A DNA stretch of 64,000 nt. Source: Alkalibacillus aidingensis (lineage in GTDB: Bacteria; Bacillota; Bacilli; Bacillales; Alkalibacillaceae). Shown here piece after piece: positions 46,693-55,972 of the stretch. Each line of letters begins with the position of its first letter. Position 1 is the stretch's first letter. A program made the position numbers and the translations under genes. Below the pieces are notes generated by a model. It saw only the letters and a list, made by a program, of their open reading frames with translations. It was not told where the DNA came from and did not search any database. The stretch is from positions 496,001 through 560,000 of the forward strand of contig NZ_JABXWU010000001.1 of NCBI RefSeq assembly GCF_014595945.1. Reading direction: 5' to 3'.

Positions 46693-47271
46693 TCACCTCA
46701 TAAACAGTCGATAATAAACACCTAATAAAAAGTCAATGATAAAATGCGCTGTGATTGGAACGAGTAAATTATGAGTCAGCTCATACATATATCCAATGAC
46801 AAATGACAAAAGCAATACAGAAACTAACAAAACCATTTTATTTAAATATCTGAAATGAATAAGCGCAAAAATTAAGCTTGCAATAATTAACCCAGCAAAT
46901 GTATGAATTACTCCACGGAATAATACCTCTTCACTTATAGCAATCACGAGAGCAATAATAAAGATATGAGGAATAGAAATTGATTTAAATAGTCTTTCGT
47001 TAATTCCCCCATCGTCATAATATTGTTTAGGTAAAAATTGAATTAAAATTATATCAATTACAACAATGATAATCCCCGGAACTACGCCATAATACCATAT
47101 TTGTGCAAAATCGAACTGCCACAAGATTAAAAAGTCATCTAACTTGTCAAATAAAAACCAACCGACGATGATCGCAATTAATAAGAACAACCCTTGTGAG
47201 GCATACACATTTAAAAGCAACTCCCGGTCACTTAACTGTTTAACTACTTCCGCTTGACTCTTTCTTTTCAA
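46693..47271 (-). CDS. ypbD: CPBP-family intramembrane protease YpbD
   Basis: 192 residues, five to six membrane segments. CAAX-protease/bacteriocin-processing (Abi) motifs: SEEVLFRGVIHTF (EExxxR), FALIHFRYL (FxxxH) and the closing HFIIDFLLG (HxxxN/D). Substrate not known. It sits 4 bases after recS and 6 bases before the ypbE-like gene, keeping the ypbE-ypbD-recS order. Confidence 0.9.
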   Translation of the reverse strand: MKRKSQAEVVKQLSDRELLLNVYASQGLFLLIAIIVGWFLFDKLDDFLILWQFDFAQIWYYGVVPGIIIVVIDIILIQFLPKQYYDDGGINERLFKSISIPHIFIIALVIAISEEVLFRGVIHTFAGLIIASLIFALIHFRYLNKMVLLVSVLLLSFVIGYMYELTHNLLVPITAHFIIDFLLGVYYRLFMR

Positions 47272-47275
47272 TTAA

Positions 47276-48742
47276 TCACCTTCTATTAAAAAGAATTCTA
47301 AGTCGCTCTTCCCAGTTTAGTTCAATACCTTTTGAGCGTTTTTCCTCTTTCCAGTTCCACTGGTCGATATCAAAATCGCACTGGTCACAGCAAAAAGAAA
47401 GTGGACTAGAAAATGAATCTTGGAACCCTTGATATAACATTTTTCTTCTGCAAGAGTCCGTTTTTATCCAATTGACCATGGTTATAATACTATTTCTTTT
47501 AACAGCTAGTCGTTCATCTCGTAATGATTTAATTTTTGAAATCGCATCATCTGTCGTGAACCCCAGTTGATGCCACTGATCAAACTGAAAGGTTAAGAAT
47601 CTATGTTTAGTTTCAGATAACAATTCCTTTAAGTAGCTACTATCTTCTTGAAAAGGAAATTGTTCAATTTCCTCATCCTCAGGAAGTTCATTACCAATTA
47701 GTTGAAAAGGAAGAGATTCGTCTCCTTTTTGATATAAAAGTAACGCAACACAATGGTAACCATCCCGCCCTGCTCGTCCTACCTCTTGAATATATGATTC
47801 GATAGTTGGTGGGATATGAAAATGGATGACTAATCGTATGTTAGGCTTATCAACACCCATTCCAAAAGCACTTGTACAACAAATAATGTCCAACTGATCA
47901 TACATAAATTGTTGTTGAATCAATAAACGATCCTCTTGTTCCATCCCACCGTGATAGTATGACACACTTTTATCGGGGAATTTACCTTGTAAAAGCCTAC
48001 TTACTTCTTCACAAACTTTCCTACTTGAAAAGTAAATCATCGTAGGTACATGATTGTTGCTTAGGAGATTTTCTAAAGCTTCTACTTTATCCTCATGAAT
48101 GTCTAAGTGTTTAACTGCAAAAGTAATGTTTTCTCTGTCCATTGGGTAGATAATTTTGTGCATATCTAGATTTAAGTGCTTCACTATATCGGCTTGAACT
48201 TCAGGCGTTGCTGTAGCACTTAAAGCCAATAAGGTAGGCTCGCCTAACTGATTATGTACCTGTTTAATCTTTAAATAATCAGGGCGAAACTCGTGACCCC
48301 ATTGAGAGATACAATGAGCTTCGTCAACGACTAAATAATTAATGTGACATCCTTTCAGCTTATTAAGAACAAACTCTTGCTGCATCATTTCTGGAGAACA
48401 AAAAACAATTTTGTACTGCTGCAGATGTGTTAATACCTGTTGCTTTTGTTGATGATTCATTAAGCTATTTAAGGCTGCTACACGTTTAATCCCTTTTGAT
48501 TTCAGAATTTTTACTTGATCTACCATTAAGGATATCAGTGGTGAAATAACAACTGTGACCCCTTCTCCTAATAAGGCTGGAAGCTGATAACAAATAGATT
48601 TACCACTACCAGTTGGTAATGTTGCTAGCGTATGGTTTCCTTTCATGATCGAAGAAATGATCTCTTTTTGTCCTTGACGGAATGTAGAAAAGCCAAAATA
48701 GATATTTAATGCCTCTTCTAAAGTATCTTTTGTTTTATACAT
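47276..48742 (-). CDS. recS: RecQ-family DNA helicase RecS
   Basis: 488 residues. Helicase motifs: 0 GFSTFRQGQKEII, Walker A TLPTGSGKSICYQLP, DEAHCISQWGHEFRPDY, SATATP, and motif VI QEVGRAGRDG. Zn-binding cysteines follow in the RecQ-Ct region (CRRKML then CCDQCDFD). It lacks the HRDC domain, as does B. subtilis RecS (YpbC, 496 residues), separating it from RecQ. Its start overlaps the ypbB end by 8 bases. Confidence 0.92.
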   Translation of the reverse strand: MYKTKDTLEEALNIYFGFSTFRQGQKEIISSIMKGNHTLATLPTGSGKSICYQLPALLGEGVTVVISPLISLMVDQVKILKSKGIKRVAALNSLMNHQQKQQVLTHLQQYKIVFCSPEMMQQEFVLNKLKGCHINYLVVDEAHCISQWGHEFRPDYLKIKQVHNQLGEPTLLALSATATPEVQADIVKHLNLDMHKIIYPMDRENITFAVKHLDIHEDKVEALENLLSNNHVPTMIYFSSRKVCEEVSRLLQGKFPDKSVSYYHGGMEQEDRLLIQQQFMYDQLDIICCTSAFGMGVDKPNIRLVIHFHIPPTIESYIQEVGRAGRDGYHCVALLLYQKGDESLPFQLIGNELPEDEEIEQFPFQEDSSYLKELLSETKHRFLTFQFDQWHQLGFTTDDAISKIKSLRDERLAVKRNSIITMVNWIKTDSCRRKMLYQGFQDSFSSPLSFCCDQCDFDIDQWNWKEEKRSKGIELNWEERLRILFNRR

Positions 48743-49802
48743 TTAGATCCTCTATCTCCTTATCCTCAATTATATTATTTGGTTTAGCTAGTACCAACCG
48801 GATTTGAAAATAACTGACGGACTCTGGTAGTTGTGATTTTATTTTTTTCAACCTTTTGGACTTTACTTGGTCAATAGCTTGATTAATCATTTCTTCTAAT
48901 TCTAATGATACATAATCACGGATTGAAAAGGTACGGTCTTTCGTAGCAATTTCTATCACATGATCTTCTATTGTACTCCTTTTAAGACCACGACTATGAA
49001 CAATTTGCTCAATGTTCATTCCTTTTTTTATATAATTTAGTGTTACTTTTGTCGATTTCATCAGCTTGTCGTTTTCATTGTCATCTACTAATTGACTTAA
49101 CCACGGATATGAATTCGGATGATTAATTAACTCTTGTAAGAACTGATGTATAATTGATTTTACTTTTAAACGAATAACGTGCACTGACTGATCAAATCGT
49201 TCAGCTAATTGCTCTGAACTCAACCCCACTTGACCTACACCAGTTAGAGTTAGACTATAGAGTTCTGCTTCTTCAGTCGTTAATTGGCTAAAAAGCTGAT
49301 AAACTTCCTTCAATATCGGTTTAAAATCTTCTTCACTATTACGAATCTGTTGAATATGCTTTCTTACCTCTTGCTGAATGATGAATCCCTCTATAATTGG
49401 GATGAAATTCGATTGCCGATAACTTAAATGAGATGCCGTTTGACAAAGTAGAAGTAACTTTTGGTGAAAACTTTGATCCATCTGATGATATTCCTGCCCA
49501 TTCCAAAATAAAGAAGAAAACCAATGCTTTTGATTCAAAAGCTCACGACCAGACTTAGTAAGGTTAAATTGACTAGAATCTATCACAATCAACTTCTTGT
49601 TCTCAAGTTCACGAATCACGTTCTCATAAGTAGCTTTGTGCAATGAAGGGTATATACCAAAATAAGGAGATAATTTAAATAAATAAGCATCTTGAATCGC
49701 TTGAGAGGATTTTTTCCCACGCAGCATGTAAAAAATTGAATTGGGTGTTCTCTCATTTTCAACATGACTTAATAAATATAAAATAAATAGATCGAAGTTC
49801 AT
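48735..49802 (-). CDS. ypbB: YpbB helix-turn-helix protein
   Basis: About 355 residues, hypothetical DNA-helicase partner always found before recS in Bacillaceae. The N-terminal half is helical. The C-terminal part has KVTLNYIKKGMNIEQIVHSRGLKRSTIEDHVIEIA (read in parts), the HTH seen at the C-terminus of RecQ-like helicases. Thus YpbB may supply a domain missing from RecS (inference). ATG at 49802 follows AAGGGAGAGAAG; an earlier in-frame ATG at 49826 has no ribosome site. Divergent from fer. Confidence 0.86.
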   Translation of the reverse strand: MNFDLFILYLLSHVENERTPNSIFYMLRGKKSSQAIQDAYLFKLSPYFGIYPSLHKATYENVIRELENKKLIVIDSSQFNLTKSGRELLNQKHWFSSLFWNGQEYHQMDQSFHQKLLLLCQTASHLSYRQSNFIPIIEGFIIQQEVRKHIQQIRNSEEDFKPILKEVYQLFSQLTTEEAELYSLTLTGVGQVGLSSEQLAERFDQSVHVIRLKVKSIIHQFLQELINHPNSYPWLSQLVDDNENDKLMKSTKVTLNYIKKGMNIEQIVHSRGLKRSTIEDHVIEIATKDRTFSIRDYVSLELEEMINQAIDQVKSKRLKKIKSQLPESVSYFQIRLVLAKPNNIIEDKEIEDLNV

Positions 49803-49830
49803 TCTCTTCTCTCCCTTAATTTTCATACAG

Positions 49831-49859
49831 TTTACAACTACTAATTAATCCTCTACTAT
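49831..49859 (+). promoter_or_regulatory. Predicted promoter of fer
   Basis: TTTACA, 17-base spacer, TACTAT, about 30 bases before the fer ATG, which has its own AGGAGG site. A TATAAT overlaps at 49857-49862 but has a 20-base spacing. Confidence 0.45.
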
Positions 49860-49876
49860 AATAATATACTTATTAG

Positions 49877-50140
<264 letters not shown>

Positions 50141-50160
50141 ATTTGTCCTACACCACTACA

Positions 50161-50183
50161 AGATGGCTGATTTACGGCCATCT
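50161..50183. terminator. Bidirectional terminator between fer and the XRE gene
   Basis: 7-bp stem AGATGGC/GCCATCT with a 9-base loop, followed by TTTTC on the plus strand. It overlaps the stop codon of the convergent XRE-family gene. Confidence 0.7.
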
Positions 50184-50639
50184 TTTCTTAATTAAATCAA
50201 GGAAAATATTCTGCGTTTCATCTATATCAGTCGAACGAAAATGAGTTATAAGTCCTTGATCAATAATTCGATAGTGTTTGAAGAAATGATGCCTTTGTAA
50301 TTGCAAACCTTTGCGCTCATCAATCGTTTCCCAAAACTGATGGAAGTAAGTAGATGATCTATCTATATCGAGCCTAATACTTGTCCGGCCAACTGATTGG
50401 ATCAGTTCAACGGGATTTCTTTCGCCGAGAGTTTGCTTTAACAAGGCGCTTTCATTAAACAAAGCGACAAATGCCACTAATACTGTCCAGCTTGCAAGAA
50501 TTCTCCCTTTCTCAATTTGAATTAATGACTTTTTCGATATTCCTAGAATCCTGGACATTTCATCTTGAGTTAGTTCTTGTTCAATTCTTACAAGCTTAAA
50601 TTTAGGTGATAATACCTTTTGAACATCCTCCCTCTTCAT
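50172..50639 (-). CDS. XRE-family helix-turn-helix regulator, unknown target
   Basis: 155 residues. The N-terminal Cro/C1-type HTH covers about residues 12-65: VRIEQELTQDEMSRILGISKKSLIQIEKGR (read in parts). The C-terminal 90 residues match nothing I recognise and have no metal site or membrane segment. ATG at 50639 follows AAGGGG by 8 bases. It stands alone, convergent with fer and divergent from ppa, so it may regulate itself or ppa; this is only positional. No counterpart at this place in B. subtilis. Confidence 0.75.
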   Translation of the reverse strand: MKREDVQKVLSPKFKLVRIEQELTQDEMSRILGISKKSLIQIEKGRILASWTVLVAFVALFNESALLKQTLGERNPVELIQSVGRTSIRLDIDRSSTYFHQFWETIDERKGLQLQRHHFFKHYRIIDQGLITHFRSTDIDETQNIFLDLIKKRWP

Positions 50640-50773
50640 CCCAAACACCCCTTCTAACACAATCAGACAAATTTTTTAGACTTTCCTATATTTTAACATG
50701 GTTGTTTCTTCCCTTACTATATAAAGATTGATATAATGAGTAATCGAACAAGTAGAATAAGGAGGAACAGATT

Positions 50774-51262
50774 GTGGCAAATAATAAAATTATTGATGTA
50801 TTTGTAGAAATTCCTACTGGTAGCCAAAACAAATATGAGTACGATAAGGAACAAGGCGTATTTAAGCTGGATCGTGTACTCTTTTCACCTCAGTTTTACC
50901 CTGGAGAATATGGTTATATTGATGAAACCTTAGCACTTGATGGTGACCCATTAGATGCACTAGTATTAGTAACTAATCCAACTTTCCCTGGTTGCGTAAT
51001 TGAGTCACGTGTATTAGGTTTCTTAAATATGATCGATGATGGTGATGAGGACCAAAAACTAATCGCTGTACCGGTTGAGGACCCTCGTTTTAAAGATGTT
51101 CATTCTTTAGAAGATATTCCGAAACATAAACTAGATGAAATTGCACACTTCTTCCAGACATATAAGGACTTACAAGGTAAGAAAACCGAAATTGGTGAAT
51201 ATGAAGGCGTAGAAGCGGCGAACAAATTAATTGATGATTGTATTGCCCGTTATAATCGCTAA
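50774..51262 (+). CDS. ppa: Inorganic pyrophosphatase (family I)
   Basis: 162 residues, soluble Mg-dependent family I enzyme. Active-site blocks: VEIPTGSQNKYEYDKE, PGEYGYIDETLALDGDPLDALVLV (read in parts, DxDPxD metal ligands) and VPVEDPRF with DIPKH. Starts at GTG with AGGAGG upstream; a TATAAT at 50732-50737 may be its -10 box but its -35 is poor. B. subtilis uses the unrelated family II PpaC instead, so the gene marks a different pyrophosphatase choice. Confidence 0.94.
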   Translation: MANNKIIDVFVEIPTGSQNKYEYDKEQGVFKLDRVLFSPQFYPGEYGYIDETLALDGDPLDALVLVTNPTFPGCVIESRVLGFLNMIDDGDEDQKLIAVPVEDPRFKDVHSLEDIPKHKLDEIAHFFQTYKDLQGKKTEIGEYEGVEAANKLIDDCIARYNR

Positions 51263-51272
51263 CTGAAACAAT

Positions 51273-51318
51273 AAGCTGTCCCACATGTTGTATAAAACAA
51301 CTGGGACAGCTTTTTTAT
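51273..51318 (+). terminator. Terminator after ppa
   Basis: AAGCTGTCCCA pairs with TGGGACAGCTT, with an inner GTTGT/ACAAC hairpin, then TTTTTTATCG. It ends just before element C. Confidence 0.85.
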
Positions 51319-51324
51319 CGTTTA

Positions 51325-51570
51325 ACACATAAGCTATATGATGCTCAGTAACTTTTCGTTAGGTGGTGCTTTTCATTGACCTTTTGCGCTTCACACGAGG
51401 GCAAAACGGCATTGAGACCCCTTCTCTCTTACGTTTTTCGCTTCACACCAGGGCAAAACGGCATTGACACCACACTCTCGAACAATTTACCCCACCTAAT
51501 TGCTCATAATGTCATTGAGCCCGACACACAGATTAGTTAATAAACATAACCCATCATTTGTGAAGTATTG
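51325..51570. repeat. Intergenic element C: three 52-bp units, element A family
   Basis: Lies in the convergent gap between the ppa terminator and rsiX. Left end ATATGATGCTCAGTAAC (51336-51352) differs at two positions from the element A end. Units start at 51379, 51431 and about 51482 (52-base spacing); the first two share CGCTTCACACxAGGGCAAAACGG with internal TTTTGC/GCAAAA-type pairing. The right end includes CACCTAATTGCTCAT (51493-51507), the exact complement of a stretch in element B, and TTAATAAACATAAC near 51537. No open frame is convincing. Confidence 0.8.
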
Positions 51571-51599
51571 CTTTGAAAAATGCAACTTAAAATTTAACT

Positions 51600-52829
51600 C
51601 TATCTAGTTAATGGATTGATATAGTCAGGTACTTCAGTGGATCCATTCAATAAATACTGGTTTAAATGGTCGATAGAATCTTCTGTATCAAATTCAACAT
51701 ATTGATACCCATATGATTTTGCCGTAAATAAAATAGCTTCTATCATGGTCAATAAATCTTCAGATGGTTCAAGTGGCTCACTTGGATCAAGTTCAATGGA
51801 TACAGTCTGTTGATCTAATTCATTAATGACAAGCTCTAAATCCTCATAAATTGTAGATTTAATATCGAGTGTTTCGTTACCCTCTTTCATCATTTCTAAA
51901 GCTTCTTCAAAAGTATAACTTGGCTCTATCTGTTCAGGCACTAAATAACTTTGTCTATCCTCATCAACTTCTTTGAGTCGATATATTTCAGGCTCGCGTT
52001 CAGGTACTTCAAGCTGATCGAACTCCCCAAAGTGTGATAGCATAGCGGTTTCATTTTGATCACTTTGAAACCTGACTAAATCGATACCAAACTGATCAAA
52101 AAAGCTTAATATACCTGTTATAAGTAAATTCTCTGCCGAACTTCCACCAACATACTCATCCGTTACATCGTTATCAATCTCAATGATAGGCTGGCCATCT
52201 TCATGGTCACCAATATATTGAATAGGTTCATAAAGAGATGATTGGAATTCATCCATTTGGTCAAAGATCTCTGTAATATAATCAATACTTTCATACGGTT
52301 GATTTGTTGGATTGGGCACCGTCACTGGAACTAGGTATTCTAATTGATGATCTGGAATATAAAGTGTGACAAACTGATTAGCTTCATCTTCATCAACATA
52401 TAAAGCCTTAGACTCTAAGTTAACATCAGTGATTTCTGACTCCATGCCGCTGTCTTCTGCTGTATCTTCGTTGAAATGCTCAGCTTCATCCATACTTGAG
52501 AAATTGTTAGCGTCATCGTCCGTATTTTTTTCTACTTCTGAACCTTCTCTTTCTTCGGTAGTGGATTGACCCATATTAGCATCAAAAGTCGAAGCATCTT
52601 CCATTTGACTACCGCTACCAAAAAACTGCATACCGACAATAAAAGCTAAAAATAACCCGGCGGCTGTTGCAAGTAAAGGCATCCATACAGGCTTTTTATG
52701 ACGCTTGGGGACGTTTTCGTCTAACTGTTCGGCTATTTTATCATAGTAATGATCAAACGTCTGTTGGTCCTTAATTTGGGGCATTTCCGACAACAGTTTT
52801 TCTATATCTTTGTTTTCGTATTTACTCAT
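51600..52829 (-). CDS. rsiX: Anti-sigma-X factor RsiX
   Basis: 409 residues. A short cytoplasmic N-terminus (about 1-46) that should bind SigX, one membrane segment (about 47-70, MPLLATAAGLFLAFIVGMQF), a very acidic linker (about 75-140), then an extracytoplasmic domain with two similar halves (GerMN-like LLITGILSFFDQFGIDLVRF). Overlaps sigX by 8 bases, the expected sigX-rsiX pair next to resE. Somewhat longer than B. subtilis RsiX because of the acidic linker. Confidence 0.88.
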   Translation of the reverse strand: MSKYENKDIEKLLSEMPQIKDQQTFDHYYDKIAEQLDENVPKRHKKPVWMPLLATAAGLFLAFIVGMQFFGSGSQMEDASTFDANMGQSTTEEREGSEVEKNTDDDANNFSSMDEAEHFNEDTAEDSGMESEITDVNLESKALYVDEDEANQFVTLYIPDHQLEYLVPVTVPNPTNQPYESIDYITEIFDQMDEFQSSLYEPIQYIGDHEDGQPIIEIDNDVTDEYVGGSSAENLLITGILSFFDQFGIDLVRFQSDQNETAMLSHFGEFDQLEVPEREPEIYRLKEVDEDRQSYLVPEQIEPSYTFEEALEMMKEGNETLDIKSTIYEDLELVINELDQQTVSIELDPSEPLEPSEDLLTMIEAILFTAKSYGYQYVEFDTEDSIDHLNQYLLNGSTEVPDYINPLTR

Positions 52830-53355
52830 CTTCCACGCCCTCCTTCGCTTGCTCCATAATGTCTCTTAGGTGTTTAAGAGCCCGATGTTGAGTTGTTTTT
52901 ACCTTACTTTCGGACCAACCTAAAACATTAGCCGTTTCTTTAATCGACATTTCTTGTATATACCTTAAAACAATAACCAATTTATGGTTTTCAGAACATA
53001 AGTCTAAGCAACGATACATTTGCTGAACTGACTCGTTTTTGACAGCTACTTCTTCAGGAATTGGGCTCTGATCTTGGATATACTGTCCATATTCTTCAAA
53101 CTCATAACGTTCAGCCGTATGTTTTTTTCTGGTCCCTTGTTTTCGAAAATAATCAATTGTGATATGTCTTGCTATTGAGAATAACCATGTCTTTTGGCTA
53201 CTTTTGCCAGCAAAAGAATCATATGATTTCAAAACTTTGATATATACCTCTTGAACAAGATCCTCAGTAGTTGCTTGATCCTTAACCATATAAAAAATAA
53301 ATTGAAATAAGTCCTGATGATATTCTTCATAAAGCTCCTGAAAGATGTTTTTCAT
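52822..53355 (-). CDS. sigX: ECF sigma factor SigX
   Basis: About 177 residues. Region 2 (HQDLFQFIFYMVKDQATTEDLVQEVYIKVLKSYDSF, read in parts, with TWLFSIARHITIDYFRK) and region 4 (EMSIKETANVLGWSESKVKTTQHRALKHL, read in parts). In B. subtilis SigX controls cell-envelope modification (dlt operon, peptide resistance). ATG at 53355 follows GGGGGC. Its promoter at 53382-53408 matches the SigX consensus, implying autoregulation. Confidence 0.92.
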   Translation of the reverse strand: MKNIFQELYEEYHQDLFQFIFYMVKDQATTEDLVQEVYIKVLKSYDSFAGKSSQKTWLFSIARHITIDYFRKQGTRKKHTAERYEFEEYGQYIQDQSPIPEEVAVKNESVQQMYRCLDLCSENHKLVIVLRYIQEMSIKETANVLGWSESKVKTTQHRALKHLRDIMEQAKEGVEDE

Positions 53356-53381
53356 CTTCGAGCCCCCGTTCACTACTATTA

Positions 53382-53408
53382 GTCGTTTTAATTCAATAAA
53401 ACGTTACA
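53382..53408 (-). promoter_or_regulatory. SigX-type autoregulatory promoter of sigX-rsiX
   Basis: Minus strand TGTAAC, exactly 17-base spacer, CGAC, the ECF SigX/SigW-type consensus, 27 bases before the sigX start. Confidence 0.75.
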
Positions 53409-53428
53409 AATATTTTAACATAAAATTT

Positions 53429-53469
53429 GGAGCATTATAGATTGACTTTTTATCAACCTATAATGCTCC
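53429..53469 (-). terminator. Terminator between resE and sigX
   Basis: 12-bp perfect stem GGAGCATTATAG/CTATAATGCTCC with a 17-base loop that itself can pair TTGA/TCAA. The minus strand follows with AAATTTTATG, a weak T tract. Confidence 0.65.
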
Positions 53470-53479
53470 ACCTATACCA

Positions 53480-55225
53480 CTAGTTTTCATAGGGTATCGT
53501 AAATGTGAAAGTTGTTCCTTCTCCCAATTTACTTTTAGCGTATATCATTCCACCATGTGCCTCTATAATATGTTTAGCAATCGATAACCCTAATCCAGTT
53601 CCTTTTTCAGAGCGGGTCCGTGCCTTATCACTTTTGTAGAAGCGTTCAAAGATAAACGGTAAGTCTTCTTCAGCTATTCCGGATCCATTATCTGTTACAT
53701 CCACTACTAATGCCCCGTCTTGATCATATACTTCAACATTTACTTTGCCACTCTCGTGTGTATGTCTAAAGGCATTATCAATAAGATTAGTCAAAACCTG
53801 TTCAATACGATCAGGGTCAAACTTTAACAATAGGTTTTCGAAATGAACATTCGAGGTAAATTGAATGTTTTTATCATCAGCTAGTGATGAGAATTTTTTC
53901 GTGATCCGATTAATAAATTGGTTGACTCTCACTTCTTCTACGCTTAATTGAATATGACCTGCTTCCATCCTAGCTAAATCCAATAGCTCATTGACGAGCC
54001 GACTCATTCTAAGTGATTCATCATAAATGATCTTTGCTAATTCTTGCTTTTCTTCCTTTGTTTCTGCAACGTCATCTACAATTGCCTCAGAATAACCTTG
54101 CATCATAGCTATCGGTGTTCTTAGTTCATGTGAAACGTTTGCTAGAAAGTCTTTTCTTAATTTATCTAACTGTCTTTCATCAGTCATATCTCGAATTATG
54201 GCGACTGTCCCAGTTACGACTGATTCGTCATAAAGTGGTGTCATCACCAATACATACGAGCGTCCTTGAACCGTTAGCTCAACTGAATATTCCTTTTTAC
54301 CTGCTTGTACTTTTTTAAAATAATTGATGAGTTCATCAGGCAAGGCGTCTTCATTCACACTGGCTTCATATGAGAATTGCTCAAGAAAATGTTCGGCAGG
54401 TGGATTAATCAGCATAATTTCTTGTTTCTTATTAACAGTTATGACACCGTCGGCCATCGACTTCAGAATACTTGATAGCTGCGATTTTTCCTGGTTTAAT
54501 GCTGTAATATGGTAATTGAGTTGCCTTCTCATTCTATTAAATGAGTTCGCCAATTCACCGATTTCGTCATATGTTAATACCGGAACTGTTGTATGGAATT
54601 CTCCCCTCGATAACTCAGCTGCAGCTTTACGCATTTTTATTAGAGGTGCAGTAATTCTTGTTGATAAGAAAAATGCAAAAATAGTTGTTAAAATAATGGC
54701 TATTGAAGCGGATAATAAGATGATCTTTGTCGTTTGCTCAGTCGTTTGTTCAACAACATTTAATGACTGGTAGACGAAGATCGCGCCTTGGCCATCATTT
54801 GATGGGATTCCTACAATTATAATTTCTTGATTAGATTCGGGTAAGGTAGTTATTTTCTTTATCGATTCATCCTCATCAAAAACTTGGTTAATCTCCGAAT
54901 TAGTAATAAACCAACTAGGCTCTATATCCATAATAGAGTTTAATGAGGACTGATTTTGCCAATATTGATGTTCATCAAAGAAGACGGTCACTCTAGTTGA
55001 TGGGTCCATCAACTGATTGATCGTCTCCATACCAAGTTCTTCATCCTCGTGACCTTCAATGACAGTTTTTACATTTTCAGCCTGATTTAACAAATTCATT
55101 TCTGCATCCTCTACATAGAAATTTTCAAAGAATTCAAGGAGAAGAACTGTTAAAATCATGAGGACGAAAGCCACTAGTAAAATAATCGTAAACCAGAGCT
55201 TAAAAACGACGCTTTTCCAAAACAT
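53480..55225 (-). CDS. resE: Sensor histidine kinase ResE
   Basis: 581 residues: membrane segment (about 8-30), extracytoplasmic sensor (31-165), second membrane segment (about 166-188), HAMP (about 190-243), PAS (about 255-350), HisKA with phospho-His in NVSHELRTPIAMMQGY, and HATPase with DNAFRHT, DNGSGI and GTGLGLSI. Partner of ResD in the response to oxygen limitation and nitric oxide. Start overlaps the resD stop by one base (TAATG). Confidence 0.95.
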   Translation of the reverse strand: MFWKSVVFKLWFTIILLVAFVLMILTVLLLEFFENFYVEDAEMNLLNQAENVKTVIEGHEDEELGMETINQLMDPSTRVTVFFDEHQYWQNQSSLNSIMDIEPSWFITNSEINQVFDEDESIKKITTLPESNQEIIIVGIPSNDGQGAIFVYQSLNVVEQTTEQTTKIILLSASIAIILTTIFAFFLSTRITAPLIKMRKAAAELSRGEFHTTVPVLTYDEIGELANSFNRMRRQLNYHITALNQEKSQLSSILKSMADGVITVNKKQEIMLINPPAEHFLEQFSYEASVNEDALPDELINYFKKVQAGKKEYSVELTVQGRSYVLVMTPLYDESVVTGTVAIIRDMTDERQLDKLRKDFLANVSHELRTPIAMMQGYSEAIVDDVAETKEEKQELAKIIYDESLRMSRLVNELLDLARMEAGHIQLSVEEVRVNQFINRITKKFSSLADDKNIQFTSNVHFENLLLKFDPDRIEQVLTNLIDNAFRHTHESGKVNVEVYDQDGALVVDVTDNGSGIAEEDLPFIFERFYKSDKARTRSEKGTGLGLSIAKHIIEAHGGMIYAKSKLGEGTTFTFTIPYEN

Positions 55226-55941
55226 TATGAATCAATAACCTCAAACTTATAACCAACACCCCAGACAGTCACGATCATTTTAGCTGCATCTTCAGAAACT
55301 TTGTTTAACTTTTCTCGTAGCCTTTTAACATGGGTATCAACCGTTCTTAGATCACCAAAGAATTCATATTCCCACACTTCTTTTAATAACTCTTCACGAT
55401 CAAATACTTTATCTGGTGATTTAGCTAAATAATAGAGGAGTTCGTACTCTTTAGGTGTCAGACTCACTTCAACATTATCTGCTAGTACACGATGCGCATC
55501 TTTATCGATAGTCAGATGTGGGAAAACTAATACATCTTGTGAATCAGGTTTTGTTTCAAGATATTTAGTTGCAGATGCGCGTCTAAGTAAGGCCTTTACT
55601 CTCAACACTACTTCTCTTGGGCTAAAAGGTTTCACTATATAATCATCTGCTCCAACTTCAAAACCATGGACTCGATTAGATTCTTCACCTTTCGCTGTTA
55701 ACATGATTACAGGTGTTGCCTTTTGTTCACGAAGCTCTTCACACACTTCCATCCCGTCTTTATTTGGTAACATTAAGTCAAGAAGAATGAGATCATAATC
55801 GACCTTTAATGCTTTAGATAAAGCAGAATCTCCATCTTCTGCTTCATCAATTTCAAAGCCTTCACGTGATAAGTACAATTTTAATAGACGACGAATTCTC
55901 TCCTCATCATCTACAACTAAAATCCTAGTTTCTTCAGACAT
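55225..55941 (-). CDS. resD: Response regulator ResD
   Basis: 238 residues, OmpR/PhoB family. Receiver domain with acidic pair DDEE (about 11-14), phospho-Asp55 in LILLDLMLPNKDG, Thr in MLTAK and Lys in IVKPFSPRE; winged-helix DNA-binding domain from about residue 135 (SLTPKEYELLYYLA, VDTHVKRLREKL). In B. subtilis it activates ctaA, resA, fnr and anaerobic respiration genes. Follows resC by 31 bases. Confidence 0.95.
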   Translation of the reverse strand: MSEETRILVVDDEERIRRLLKLYLSREGFEIDEAEDGDSALSKALKVDYDLILLDLMLPNKDGMEVCEELREQKATPVIMLTAKGEESNRVHGFEVGADDYIVKPFSPREVVLRVKALLRRASATKYLETKPDSQDVLVFPHLTIDKDAHRVLADNVEVSLTPKEYELLYYLAKSPDKVFDREELLKEVWEYEFFGDLRTVDTHVKRLREKLNKVSEDAAKMIVTVWGVGYKFEVIDS

Positions 55942-55972
55942 ATAAAGACAACTCCTTTAAACTTCAAATTAA

